64,000 nucleotides of DNA from RHKX01 sp046330415 (GTDB lineage Bacteria > Actinomycetota > Thermoleophilia > Solirubrobacterales > 70-9): the NCBI GenBank assembly GCA_046330415.1, contig JAXLSW010000021.1, forward strand, positions 1-64,000, written 5' to 3'. Shown here one piece after another: positions 23,886 to 32,361 of the stretch. The notes under the pieces were generated by a model, which was not told the DNA's origin, did no database searches, and saw only the letters and a program-made list of their open reading frames with translations. Within the stretch, counting starts at the first letter, position 1, and each line of letters starts with the position of its first letter. Position numbers and translations under genes: made by a program.

Positions 23886-25356
23886 TTCGCCGACCCCGTT
23901 CGTCATCGCCCTCCTCGCGCTCCCGCTGCTCGCCGCCGCCGGAGCGTTCCTGGCTCCGACGCTGCGCTCCGCTGACGCGGTCGGGCGGGGGTCGGCCGTC
24001 GCGACCGGGCTGCTCGCGGTCGGCCTGGCGACCGCGGCGATCGCCCACGCGCCCGGGACGCTCGCGGCTGAGCGCGCCTACCTCCTCGACCCCGCCGGCG
24101 GCGTCTTCCTCGCGCTGATCGGGATCGTCGGCGCGCTCAGCGCGCTCACCTCGCGCTCCTTCCTCAACCACGCCTCGCGCGGTCCCGCGTCCTCGCGGCG
24201 GGCGCGGTCCGGCTACTGGGCCGCCTTCAACCTCTTCTGGGCGGCCCTGCTCGCGGTTCCGCTCGCCGACAACCTCGGGATCGCCTGGCTGCTCGTCGAG
24301 GCGACCACCGCCGCATCCGCGGTGCTCATCACCTTCAGCGGCAAGCCGGCGGCGCTAGAGGCGGGGTGGAAGTACGTGGTCCTGACCACCCTCGGGCTGA
24401 CCGTGACCCTCCTCGGGATCGTGGTCGTGTTCGCCGCGAGCGGTGCGGACACGATCGGGGCCCTGGACTGGTCCGCGCTTGCGGACGAGGTCTCGCGGAT
24501 GAGCGGCGATGCGGGGCTCGTCGCCTTCGTCCTCATCGTCGTCGGGCTCGCCGCGAAGGTCGGCTGGGCCCCCGTCCACAGCTGGCTGCCCGACGCCCAC
24601 AGCGAGGCGCCGCCGCCCGTGAGCGCGCTGCTCTCCGCCGCGCTCCTGCCGGCCGTCCTGCTGATCGCATGGAGGACCAAGCTCGCGCTGGGCGGCGCGC
24701 TCGACGAGGACTCGCTTCGCATCCCCTTCCTCGCGTTCGGGCTCGCCTCCCTCGCCGTCGCCGTCCCGTTCCTGTGGCGGCCGATGCCGTTCAAGCGGCT
24801 CCTCGCGTACTCGAGCCTCGAGCACATGGGGATCATCGCCATCGGCATCGGGTTCGCGAGCCCGATCGCGATCGCCGGCGTCGTCGTCCACGTCGCCGGC
24901 CATGGGATCGCCAAGTCGCTCGGCTTCTACACGGCGGCGCCGCTTCTGCGCCAGAACCCGGCCGCCGCCACGGAGCCGGCAATCGGCCTCGCCACCGGCA
25001 GCGGGAGCGTTGCGCTCGCCACCGGCGTCTCGCTGTTCGCGCTGGCCGGGCTGCCGCCGTTTCCACTCTTCCTCTCCGAGTTGATGATCCTGCTCGGAGG
25101 ATTCGAGGCCGGGATGCCGCTCGCCGCGTCGGCCACCGCGCTGCTGCTGGCGCTCGGCTTCCTCGGCCTCGCCCACGCGCTCGTCGAGGCGATGCTCGGG
25201 GAGCCGCGGACACGGCGGCGCTCCAGCCGCTCCGCCCGCCCCCTGGTCGTGCTCACCGTGGCGTCGGTCGCGCTGATGCTCGTGCTCACGGTCGCGGGCA
25301 CCGTGCTACTCCCCGGCTCGGGGCTCGTCGAGGCGCTCGGTGGAGGCCCGTCGTGA
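23878..25356 (+). CDS. hyfF: Hydrogenase-4 component F-like antiporter subunit (HyfF)
   Basis: Second NuoL/M/N-type antiporter-like subunit, 492 residues, with about 13-14 hydrophobic segments. The proton-channel motifs WLLVEATTAASAVLI (conserved Glu) and GLAAKVGWAPVHSWLPDAHSEAPPPVSALLS (conserved Lys, His) are present. KRLLAYSSLEHMGIIAIG and GHGIAKSLGFY follow. It starts with GTG 23878 inside the hyfE 3' end and ends overlapping hyfG. Its role is to couple electron transfer to ion movement. Confidence 0.9.
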   Translation: MIDSPTPFVIALLALPLLAAAGAFLAPTLRSADAVGRGSAVATGLLAVGLATAAIAHAPGTLAAERAYLLDPAGGVFLALIGIVGALSALTSRSFLNHASRGPASSRRARSGYWAAFNLFWAALLAVPLADNLGIAWLLVEATTAASAVLITFSGKPAALEAGWKYVVLTTLGLTVTLLGIVVVFAASGADTIGALDWSALADEVSRMSGDAGLVAFVLIVVGLAAKVGWAPVHSWLPDAHSEAPPPVSALLSAALLPAVLLIAWRTKLALGGALDEDSLRIPFLAFGLASLAVAVPFLWRPMPFKRLLAYSSLEHMGIIAIGIGFASPIAIAGVVVHVAGHGIAKSLGFYTAAPLLRQNPAAATEPAIGLATGSGSVALATGVSLFALAGLPPFPLFLSELMILLGGFEAGMPLAASATALLLALGFLGLAHALVEAMLGEPRTRRRSSRSARPLVVLTVASVALMLVLTVAGTVLLPGSGLVEALGGGPS

Positions 25357-26801
25357 TGCGGCGCGAGAAGCGCCCCGCCCGTCCCCGGATGGAGTACGTC
25401 TCGGCGCCGAGCTGGCGCGTCGAGGTCGAACGGGCCCTGGCCCGCGGGCTCCGCTTCCGCTGCGCCTTTGCGGGGGGCGAGGGTGAGCGGAGCTGGTCGG
25501 CGCTGCTCGGCGATGGAGCCGAGGAGCTGCTGCTGCGCACCTTCACCTCCGGGGACGATCCCGTGATCGACTCGATCGTCGATCTCGTCGAGGCCGCCGA
25601 CTGGGACGAGCGCGAGGCGCATGACCTCGGAGCGATCGAGTTCGCCGGCCGGGCCACGACGCGACCGCTCCTCGACCACTCCGGGCCGAGGTCGGCCTGG
25701 GCGGTCCCCGTCTCGGGCGCCGGTGTCAACCAGGTGGCGGTCGGCCCGGTCCACGCGGGGGTCATCGAGTCCGGTCACTTCCGCTTCCACGTGGTCGGGG
25801 AGAGGATCCTCCACGTCGACCCGCGCCTCTTCTACAAGCACCGGGGGCTGGAGCGGGTTGCGGAGGGGGCGGCGCCGCCGGCGGGGATCGCGATCGCGCA
25901 ACGTGCCTGCGGGGCCTGCGCGGTGACCAACTCCGTCGCCTACGCGCAGGCCTGCGAGTCGATGCTGGGCGTGGTGGTCGACGAGCGGACCCGGCGGGCG
26001 CGGACCCTGCTGGTCGAGCTCGAGCGCCTCTACAACCACCTCAACGACATCGCCGCGATCTGCGCCGGGGTCGGTTTCGCGGTTGGGAACATGGCCTTCG
26101 CGGATCTGAAGGAGCGGGCGCTCACCGTCAACCGCGAGCTGACCGGGCACCGGTTCCTGTTCGGTTCGGTCGCGCTCGGCGGCAGCGAGCTGAACCCGAA
26201 GGAGACGGCGCTGGAGGAGGCGAGAGCGCGGCTTACCGAGCTCGGGGCCGACCTCGCCGCCGCCTGGCGGGCGCTGGACTTCGCGACGACGGTGCAGGTG
26301 CGGCTCGCCGGCGCCGGGGTGCTCTCGCGGGAGCGGGCGGAGGAGCTCGGCACCGTCGGGCCCGCCGCGCGGGCCAGCGGGGTGGATCGCGACGCCCGCA
26401 CCAACTCGCCGGGCCTGCACTACCCCGGGTTTCGCCCGGCCCGGATCGACCGTCCCGCGGGCGACTGCTCGGCGCGGCTGCGGGTTCGCGCCGCCGAGCT
26501 CGCGACGACGCTCGAGCTGCTCGACGAGCTGCTGGCAGCCGGGGTGGGGGGCGAGGGTGCCGCCTCGCGCCTGGATGCGGAGGGCGCGGAGGGAATCGGT
26601 GCCGCGGTCGTCGAGGGGCCCCGCGGCGAGACCGTCTGCGTGGTGGAGGGCGACGGGACGCGGCTGCGGCGGTTCCACCTGCGCACCGCCTCCTACGCCA
26701 ACTGGCCCGCTTTGGCGGCTGCGACGGCGGGCGAGCTCCTCCCCGACTTCCCCCTGATCAACAAGAGCTTCGAGCTCTGCTACGCGTGCGTGGATCGCTG
26801 A
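25353..26801 (+). CDS. hyfG: Hydrogenase-4-type large subunit fused to NuoC-like domain (HyfG/HycE)
   Basis: NuoC-NuoD-type fusion of 482 residues in the group 4 [NiFe]-hydrogenase lineage. The N-terminal third resembles NuoC (DSIVDLVEAADWDEREAHDL). The large-subunit domain begins near residue 130. The two Cys pairs that hold Ni-Fe in true hydrogenases are kept: Cys186/Cys189 (RACGACAVTN) and Cys476/Cys479 (FELCYACVDR). The usual His after the first pair is Asn, and the usual Asp-Pro before the second pair is Glu-Leu. It may be a divergent hydrogenase or a related non-hydrogenase complex. No maturation protease or hyp genes are adjacent. Confidence 0.86.
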   Translation: MMRREKRPARPRMEYVSAPSWRVEVERALARGLRFRCAFAGGEGERSWSALLGDGAEELLLRTFTSGDDPVIDSIVDLVEAADWDEREAHDLGAIEFAGRATTRPLLDHSGPRSAWAVPVSGAGVNQVAVGPVHAGVIESGHFRFHVVGERILHVDPRLFYKHRGLERVAEGAAPPAGIAIAQRACGACAVTNSVAYAQACESMLGVVVDERTRRARTLLVELERLYNHLNDIAAICAGVGFAVGNMAFADLKERALTVNRELTGHRFLFGSVALGGSELNPKETALEEARARLTELGADLAAAWRALDFATTVQVRLAGAGVLSRERAEELGTVGPAARASGVDRDARTNSPGLHYPGFRPARIDRPAGDCSARLRVRAAELATTLELLDELLAAGVGGEGAASRLDAEGAEGIGAAVVEGPRGETVCVVEGDGTRLRRFHLRTASYANWPALAAATAGELLPDFPLINKSFELCYACVDR

Positions 26802-26811
26802 GGGGCCGCGG

Positions 26812-27270
26812 GTGTTCGTCCTCCTGGAGCAGCTGCAGCGAGCCCGTCGCGCGGCGTCGCTCGATCGCCGCAGCGCCATCGGATCGTGCGCGCTGCGCCA
26901 CGTCGACTGCGGCTCCTGCAACGCCTGCGAGCACGAGCTCACGGCCACCCTTGGTCCCGCCTACGACCTGCAGCGCCTTGGTTTCGACCTCGTCGCCTCG
27001 CCGCGACATGCAGACGTCCTGCTCGTCACCGGCCCCGTGACCACGCGGATGGTGGAGCCGCTGCGGGCTGCATATGCGGCGATGCCGGAGCCGCGGCTCG
27101 TCGCCGCCGTCGGCGACTGCCCGCTCGGCGTCGGCGTGATCGCCGCTGCCGAGGAGCTCGCCGGCCCGCTCGAGTGCATCCTCGACGTCGACATCCGCAT
27201 CCCCGGCTGCCCACCGACGCCGGCCGAGATCGCCGACACCCTGGCCGCTGCCCTCGCCCGGAGGGCGTGA
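26812..27270 (+). CDS. hyfI: Hydrogenase-4-type small subunit (HyfI/HycG, NuoB-like)
   Basis: NuoB-family subunit of 152 residues that carries one [4Fe-4S] cluster next to the large subunit. Candidate ligands are Cys33/Cys36/Cys39 (DCGSCNACEHEL), Cys103 (VGDCPLG) and Cys133 (IPGCPPTP). GTG 26812 is 10 nt after hyfG. It is last in the cluster. No ferredoxin-like subunit (HyfA/HyfH) or formate dehydrogenase follows, so the electron donor is unknown. Confidence 0.88.
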   Translation: MFVLLEQLQRARRAASLDRRSAIGSCALRHVDCGSCNACEHELTATLGPAYDLQRLGFDLVASPRHADVLLVTGPVTTRMVEPLRAAYAAMPEPRLVAAVGDCPLGVGVIAAAEELAGPLECILDVDIRIPGCPPTPAEIADTLAAALARRA

Positions 27271-27320
27271 GGCCGCGCGGCGCTCGACCACCGAGGCGCG
27301 ACCACTGGGCGCCGCGGCGC

Positions 27321-27596
27321 TCAGCCCCGGCTGAGGCGCGCCAGCAGCTCGCTCGCCGCGAGTCCTTCGATCGCCACGACCTTGTCCCGCGAGCGCTCCC
27401 CGCGGATCACGCTCACCCGCCCCTTCGGGACGCCGAGCGCCTTCGCGAGCACGCGGACGACGGCCGCGTTCGCCTTCCCGTCGACCGGCGGGGCGTTGAC
27501 GCGTACGAGGACGCGCCCGTCGCGCTCCCCGTCGATCCCCTCGCGGCTGGAGCGGGGGATCACCCGGATCTCGAGTTCGGCTCGGGGCTCGCTCAT
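27321..27596 (-). CDS. DUF167 (YggU-family) protein
   Basis: Small basic protein of 91 residues. IRVIPRSSREGIDG, VRVNAPPVDGKANAAVVRVLAKALGVPKGRVSVIRGERSRDK matches the DUF167 fold in order. Its biochemical role is not established. In many Actinobacteria it lies near ftsZ/sepF; here it stands alone on the minus strand, convergent with hyfI. ATG 27596 fits the start of similarity; the open frame to 27755 adds nothing recognisable. Confidence 0.88.
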   Translation of the reverse strand: MSEPRAELEIRVIPRSSREGIDGERDGRVLVRVNAPPVDGKANAAVVRVLAKALGVPKGRVSVIRGERSRDKVVAIEGLAASELLARLSRG

Positions 27597-27626
27597 CGCA
27601 GGATGGTCGCACGGCCCCCGCACTCC

Positions 27627-27675
27627 GCCGAACGTCACTCGATGCGCCCTATGGGGGGTACTCAGCGACGTTCGA
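27627..27675. repeat. Dispersed palindromic repeat, copy 3
   Basis: CCGAACGTC (27628-27636) and GACGTTCG (27667-27674) flank a core with GCGCCCTATGGGGGGTACTCAGC. The copy lies between the divergent DUF167 and GlxA-like genes, so here it is not at the 3' end of any gene, unlike copies 1, 2 and 4. Confidence 0.82.
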
Positions 27676-27745
27676 TGAGCGATGATGGCTGGAAGCGTGG
27701 GGTATACGACTTGACGGACGGAGCGGCCGCGTCGATCATCGGCCC

Positions 27746-28723
27746 ATGACCGCAACCGCCCGCATTCGCCGCATCGGCTTCGTCGCCTTCGAGGGGGTCG
27801 AGGCGCTCGACGTCACCGGGCCCTGGGAGGTGCTGCACACGGCGGGTCTCTACGCCGGGGACGTCCCGCAACTGCTCTGCGTCACCGCCGACGGCGGCGA
27901 TGTGCGCAGCTCGAGCGGTCTCAGCTTCCGGGCGGACGCCTCGATCGGCGAGGTCGACGGGCTCGACACGCTGATCGTGGCCGGCGGCATCGGCGTCCGC
28001 GCCGCCGCCGAGGACGAGCGTCTCCTCGCTGGGATCGAGCGCCTCGCCGCGACCGCACGGCGCACCGCCTCCGTCTGCAGCGGCGCCTTCCTGCTGGCCG
28101 AGGCGGGCCTCCTCGACGGCTGCCGGGCGACGACCCACTGGGCCCACGCCGCCGCTTTGGCCGAGCGGTTCCCGGCCGTCGACGTCGACCCGGATCCGAT
28201 CTTCATCCGCGAGGGGTCGCTTCTGACCTCGGCCGGTGTGACCGCGGGGATGGACATGGCGCTGGCGCTCGCCGAGGAGGATCACGGCGCCGAGGTCGCG
28301 CTGCAGACCGCGCGCATGCTCGTCGTCTACGCGCGGCGTCCCGGCGGGCAGTCCCAGTTCTCTGTGCAGCTCGAGCGCGGTTCGGCCGACGACGCGCCGT
28401 TGCGCGAGCTGCAGGCATGGATCGCCGAGCATCCCGACGCGGACCTGAGCGTCGGCGCACTCGCGGGCCGTCTGCACCTCTCCGAGCGCCAGTTCTCGCG
28501 CGTCTTCGCCCGCGGGCTCGGCACGACCCCCGCCGACTACGTCGAGCGGGTGCGCGTCGAGCAGGCGCGCGGGCTGCTGGAGACCGACGGCGGCTCGCTC
28601 GAGGCCGTCGCCGCGCGCTGCGGGTTCCCGAGTGCCGAGGTCATGAGGCGCGCCTTCCACCGCCGGCTCGGGGTCAGCCCCCGTGACTACCGCGAGCGCT
28701 TCCGCTCCCCGCTTCCCGCCTGA
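27746..28723 (+). CDS. GlxA-family transcriptional regulator (DJ-1/PfpI domain plus AraC helix-turn-helix)
   Basis: 325 residues. Residues 8-180 form a DJ-1/PfpI-like domain with the nucleophile-elbow Cys in TASVCSGAFLLAEAG. Residues ~220-320 form an AraC-type DNA-binding domain (LSVGALAGRLHLSERQFSRVF, then RARGLLETDGGSLEAVAARCGF). GlxA proteins sense small molecules and activate nearby genes; the ligand is unknown. The DJ-1-type gene 27 nt downstream is the obvious target and likely shares an operon. Confidence 0.92.
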   Translation: MTATARIRRIGFVAFEGVEALDVTGPWEVLHTAGLYAGDVPQLLCVTADGGDVRSSSGLSFRADASIGEVDGLDTLIVAGGIGVRAAAEDERLLAGIERLAATARRTASVCSGAFLLAEAGLLDGCRATTHWAHAAALAERFPAVDVDPDPIFIREGSLLTSAGVTAGMDMALALAEEDHGAEVALQTARMLVVYARRPGGQSQFSVQLERGSADDAPLRELQAWIAEHPDADLSVGALAGRLHLSERQFSRVFARGLGTTPADYVERVRVEQARGLLETDGGSLEAVAARCGFPSAEVMRRAFHRRLGVSPRDYRERFRSPLPA

Positions 28724-28750
28724 ATCGAACCCGACATCGAGGAGGAACCA

Positions 28751-29422
28751 ATGCAAGTCGCCATCCCGATCTTCAACGGCTTCACCGCGCTCGACGCGGT
28801 CGGCCCCTATGACGTCCTCTCCCGCGTCCCCGGCGCCGAGGTCGTCTTCTGCGCCGAGGAGCCCGGCGAGATCCGCACCGAGAGCGGTGCTCTCGGGGTG
28901 ATCGCCGACCGTGCTCTCGCCGAGATCGAGCGACCCGAGGTGATCGTCGTCCCCGGCGGGGTCGGCAACCGCGCCCATCTCGACCCCGGCGACCCCTACA
29001 TCAGCTGGATCGCCGGCGCCCACCCGCACACGCGCTGGACGACCTCGGTCTGCACGGGCTCGCTGATGCCCGCCGTCGCCGGGATCCTCGACGGGGTCGA
29101 GGCGACGACCCACTGGGCCGCTCGCGAGACGCTCGCGGAGCTGGGCGCCGTGCCGGTTCCCGAGCGGGTCGTCGAGCGCGGCAAGGTGATGACCGCGGCC
29201 GGGGTCTCCTCGGGGATCGACATGGCGCTGACGCTCGTCGAGCGGCTCACCGGCGCCGAGCTCGTGGCCCAGGCCATCCAGCTCGGCATCGAGTACGACC
29301 CGGACCCGCCTCACGACACCGGTTCGCTGGAGAAGGCGTCGCCCGAGCTCGTCGAGCTGGTCATGGGGGCGCTGAAGGTGGAGGACGAGAAGGCCGCGGA
29401 GCTGCACTCGCTGTCCCTCTGA
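28751..29422 (+). CDS. DJ-1/PfpI family protein (isonitrile hydratase-like)
   Basis: Single-domain DJ-1/PfpI protein of 223 residues. The conserved elbow Cys is in TTSVCTGSLMPAVAG and the acidic residue is near FNGFTALDAVGPYDVL. The C-terminal ATTHWAARETLAELG and GVSSGIDMALTL match the group that includes isonitrile hydratase. It has a strong GAGGAGG ribosome site, unlike most genes here. The substrate cannot be told from sequence. It is coupled with the GlxA-like regulator upstream. Confidence 0.85.
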   Translation: MQVAIPIFNGFTALDAVGPYDVLSRVPGAEVVFCAEEPGEIRTESGALGVIADRALAEIERPEVIVVPGGVGNRAHLDPGDPYISWIAGAHPHTRWTTSVCTGSLMPAVAGILDGVEATTHWAARETLAELGAVPVPERVVERGKVMTAAGVSSGIDMALTLVERLTGAELVAQAIQLGIEYDPDPPHDTGSLEKASPELVELVMGALKVEDEKAAELHSLSL

Positions 29423-29472
29423 GGACGCTCCCGAGAGGGGGCGCGGCGGGGGGGCGGGTACATTCCCCGCCC

Positions 29473-30504
29473 GTGAGCGCGACCAGCGAGAGGATCTTCA
29501 GCGGCATCCAGCCGACCGGACGCAAGCACCTCGGCAACTACATCGGCGCGATCCGTCAGTACGTCGCCGGGCAGGAGGCGGCGACGGCCCCGGCGGACGC
29601 GATCTTCTGCATCGTCGACCTGCACGCGACGACGGTCGACTACGACCCCGCGCAGCTCCGCGAGCGCGTCCACGACACCGTCGCGATCCTGCTCGCCGCA
29701 GGACTCGACCCGGAGCGCTGCGTCCTCTTCCGCCAGGGGGACGTCCGCGAGCACGCCGAGCTGAGTTGGCTGCTCAGCGGTGTCACCGCCTGGGGCGATC
29801 TCAACCGGATGCACCAGTGGAAGGTCAAGCGCGAGCAGATCGAGGCGGGAACGGGCGGTTTCGTCTCCGCCGGCCTCTTCAGCTACCCGGTGCTGATGGC
29901 CGCCGATGTCCTCGCCTACCGGGCGAACGTCGTGCCCGTCGGCGACGACCAGCGCCAGCACATCGAGCTGATGCGGGAGGTCGCGCGCCGCTTCAACGAG
30001 CGCTTCGGCCCGCCCGAGGTGCTTGTCGTGCCCGAGGGGCGCATCCCCGAGGTCGGCGCCCGCATCATGGACCTGCAGGACCCGCTCTCGAAGATGTCGA
30101 CGACGAGCGGCGGCGACGCCGGTCGCATCTACGTGCTCGACGAACCCGACGCGATCCGCAAGAAGCTCCGCAGCGCCGTGACCGACTCCGGGCGGGAGGT
30201 GCGCCGCGGCGAGGGCAAGGAGGGCATCGCCAACCTGATCGACGTCCTCGCCGTCGTGGGCGACCGCTCCCCGGAGTCCATCGAGGAGGAGTTCGAGGGC
30301 TCCGGCTACGGCGACTTCAAGGTGGCGGTCGGCGAGGCCGTCGCCGACTACCTCGCCCCGGTGCGGGAGCGCTACGGCGACCTCCGCGGGGACGAGGCCG
30401 AGCTCGAGCGCGCCCTCGCGGCGGGTGCGGCGGCCGCCCGTGAGATCTGCGCGCCGGTGCTCGCCGACGTCCGCGAGGCGATGGGCGTAGCCGAGCCGCG
30501 CTGA
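29473..30504 (+). CDS. trpS: Tryptophanyl-tRNA synthetase
   Basis: Class I aminoacyl-tRNA synthetase of 343 residues charging tRNA-Trp. The HIGH-type motif is TGRKHLGN (residues 15-22), and the KMSKS-type motif is PLSKMST (Lys207). Motifs GDLNRMHQWKVK, GLFSYPVLMAADVL and GDDQRQHIELMR are typical. TACATT (29459-29464) lies 8 nt before the GTG at 29473, with no Shine-Dalgarno, so the mRNA is probably leaderless. Confidence 0.96.
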   Translation: MSATSERIFSGIQPTGRKHLGNYIGAIRQYVAGQEAATAPADAIFCIVDLHATTVDYDPAQLRERVHDTVAILLAAGLDPERCVLFRQGDVREHAELSWLLSGVTAWGDLNRMHQWKVKREQIEAGTGGFVSAGLFSYPVLMAADVLAYRANVVPVGDDQRQHIELMREVARRFNERFGPPEVLVVPEGRIPEVGARIMDLQDPLSKMSTTSGGDAGRIYVLDEPDAIRKKLRSAVTDSGREVRRGEGKEGIANLIDVLAVVGDRSPESIEEEFEGSGYGDFKVAVGEAVADYLAPVRERYGDLRGDEAELERALAAGAAAAREICAPVLADVREAMGVAEPR

Positions 30505-30588
30505 GCGGCCCACCGGAATCCAGCCCCGGCGCCGCAGAATGCGGCTTCCCGCGTCGCAGCGACCGTCCCGGCGCCTACTCTTGTCCCC

Positions 30589-31341
30589 GTGCGCACGGCC
30601 GACCTCGAGCTCGACCTCGACGTCTTCGCGGGTCCCTTCGACCTGCTGCTCGCGATCGTCCTCCGCGAGGAGATCAGCCTGCTCGAGGTCCAGCTCGGCG
30701 AGGTCGTGGTCGCCTACATCGAGCGCCTCGAGGAAACGGGTGAGCTCGAGCTCGAGGCGGCGACCGAGTTCCTGGTCCTGATCGCCGCGCTGCTGGAGCT
30801 GAAGTCGCGGCTGATGCTCCCCGCGGCGGAGGAGGCGGAGCTGGACCTGGGCCCCGAGGAGGCCGCCGACGAGCTCCTGGCGAGGATGCTCGAGTACCGG
30901 CGCTACCGCGACGCAGGCGCGGAGCTGAGCCGCCGCTTCGAGGCCGAGCGCGGCTACCTGTACCGCTCGGCGCCGCTACCGCTCGAGCTGCGACGGGTCT
31001 CGCTCGAGGCCTCGCGGCAGGCCTACGATCCCGACCGCCTCGGCGTCGCCCTCGGCGATCTGCTCAGCACCCCGGCCGTGCCCGATGTCAGCCACATCCG
31101 GCCGACCGTCTCGCTGGAGAAGAGGCTCGGCATCCTCCGCGAGCTGCTCGCCGCCTCCTCGCGCGGCAGGATCGATTTCGACGAGGCCTTCGGGAAGGAG
31201 GATCGGCTCACCCAGGCGGTGACGATCTTCGCCCTGCTCGAGATGTACAAGAAGGGAGAGGCGACGTGGACGCAGCGGGAGACCTTCGGGGCGATCGAGA
31301 TCGCCAAGGGTCCGGCCAAGGGCAGCGAGGTGCCGGCGTGA
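30589..31341 (+). CDS. scpA: Segregation and condensation protein A
   Basis: Kleisin subunit that bridges SMC heads in chromosome condensation, with ScpB. It has 250 residues. The N-terminal FAGPFDLLLAIVLREEISLLEVQLGEV and the central FLVLIAALLELKSRLMLP are hallmark regions. The C-terminal winged helix (VTIFALLEMYKKGEATW) is followed by a short tail. TACTCT lies 7 nt before the GTG start at 30589. The stop overlaps the scpB start (GTGA). Confidence 0.94.
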   Translation: MRTADLELDLDVFAGPFDLLLAIVLREEISLLEVQLGEVVVAYIERLEETGELELEAATEFLVLIAALLELKSRLMLPAAEEAELDLGPEEAADELLARMLEYRRYRDAGAELSRRFEAERGYLYRSAPLPLELRRVSLEASRQAYDPDRLGVALGDLLSTPAVPDVSHIRPTVSLEKRLGILRELLAASSRGRIDFDEAFGKEDRLTQAVTIFALLEMYKKGEATWTQRETFGAIEIAKGPAKGSEVPA

Positions 31342-31934
31342 GCGGCGATCCGGACTCCTCGGCCGCGGCGCTCGCCAGGGTCGTCGAGGCGCTGCTGTTC
31401 CTCTCGCCGGACCCGGTCCCGATCGGTGAGCTGGTCGAGGCCTGCGAGGCGAGCGAGGTCCAGATCCGCAACGCGCTCGACCTGCTCGGCGAGGAGCTCG
31501 CGCCCGGGCGCCGCGGAATCGTCCTGCGCGAGGTCGGCGGCGGCTACGCGTTCGCCACCGACCCGAGCGCCGAGCTCCCGGCGCGCCGCCTCCTGGCTCG
31601 CCCGAAGACGCCGCCGCTGACCCCGGCGCAGGCGGAGACCCTCGCGATCGTCGCCTACCTGCAGCCGGTGTCCCGTCCCGAGATCGCGCGGATCCGCGGC
31701 GTCAGCTCCGAGTCGGCGGTGCAGACGCTGGCTGAGCGCGGCCTGATCGAGGAGGCGGGGCGCTCCCGCTTCGGCGCGGTGATCTACCGCACCTCCGAGC
31801 TGTTCGAGCGGCTCTTCGGGCTCACCGGCCTCGACGACCTCCCCGATCCGGCGAAGTTCGACCCGACGCCCGAGGACGCCGCCGAGCTGCGGGAGCGGCT
31901 GCTCAAGGCGGGCGAGCAGCGCGCCGCGAGCTGA
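31338..31934 (+). CDS. scpB: Segregation and condensation protein B
   Basis: Double winged-helix partner of ScpA in the SMC complex, 198 residues. RVVEALLFLSPDPVPIGEL, RGIVLREVGGGYAFAT, TPAQAETLAIVAYLQPVSRPEIARIRGV and GRSRFGAVIYRTSELFERLFGL are the family's ordered motifs. The GTG start at 31338 overlaps the scpA stop. A small ACT-like gene follows 7 nt downstream. Confidence 0.95.
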   Translation: MSGDPDSSAAALARVVEALLFLSPDPVPIGELVEACEASEVQIRNALDLLGEELAPGRRGIVLREVGGGYAFATDPSAELPARRLLARPKTPPLTPAQAETLAIVAYLQPVSRPEIARIRGVSSESAVQTLAERGLIEEAGRSRFGAVIYRTSELFERLFGLTGLDDLPDPAKFDPTPEDAAELRERLLKAGEQRAAS

Positions 31935-31941
31935 GCCCCCC

Positions 31942-32307
31942 GTGCGCCTGGAGCTGCTCGGCGAGGAGCTCGCCCTCTGCCGGCTCGGCGGCGGGGAGGA
32001 CGTCCCCGGCTGGGCGCGGGGTGAGCTCCTCGCAACGGTCCGGACGGCGGCGGAGCTGTCGCTCGTGTGCGCCGCCGAAGCGGTCCCCGCCGACGTCCGC
32101 TCCGATGGAGGCTGGCGGGCGCTGCGGGTTGCCGGGACGCTCGAGCTGACGCTCACCGGCGTGCTCGCGGAGCTGCTGACGCCGCTTGCCGCCGCCGAGG
32201 TGCCGATCTTCGCGGTCTCGAGCTACGACACCGACTACGTGCTGGTCCCCGGCGGGCGGCTCGAGGAGGCGGTCGAAGCGCTGGCGGCCGCCGGTCACGA
32301 GCTCTGA
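31942..32307 (+). CDS. Small ACT-like domain protein
   Basis: Cytoplasmic protein of 121 residues. The C-terminal half (TLTGVLAELLTPLAAAEVPIFAVSSYDTDYVLVP, then VEALAAAGHEL) is the ACT fold pattern seen in CASTOR-like small ACT proteins. The N-terminal half, LGEELALCRL with several short strands, could be a second degenerate ACT unit. Ligand and function are unknown. GTG 31942 is 7 nt after scpB, so it is probably co-transcribed. Amino-acid sensing is inferred from the fold only. Confidence 0.7.
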   Translation: MRLELLGEELALCRLGGGEDVPGWARGELLATVRTAAELSLVCAAEAVPADVRSDGGWRALRVAGTLELTLTGVLAELLTPLAAAEVPIFAVSSYDTDYVLVPGGRLEEAVEALAAAGHEL

Positions 32308-32361
32308 CGCCGGTCCGTCCTCGCAGCGCGGCCACGGTCGCGGTCTCGTAGCGTCCCGGTC

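Noticed and set aside
20461..27270. True formate hydrogenlyase
   Set aside because: No formate dehydrogenase, electron-transfer ferredoxins or maturation genes in the cluster, and large-subunit motifs are altered.
22375..27270. NADH dehydrogenase (complex I) operon
   Set aside because: NuoH/NuoB/NuoD-like subunits are of the HycD/HyfI/HyfG type, and nuoE, F, G, I, J and K-type genes are absent.
27321..27755. Longer DUF167 protein starting at 27755
   Set aside because: The extra 53 residues run through the palindromic repeat and have no family similarity; ATG 27596 fits.
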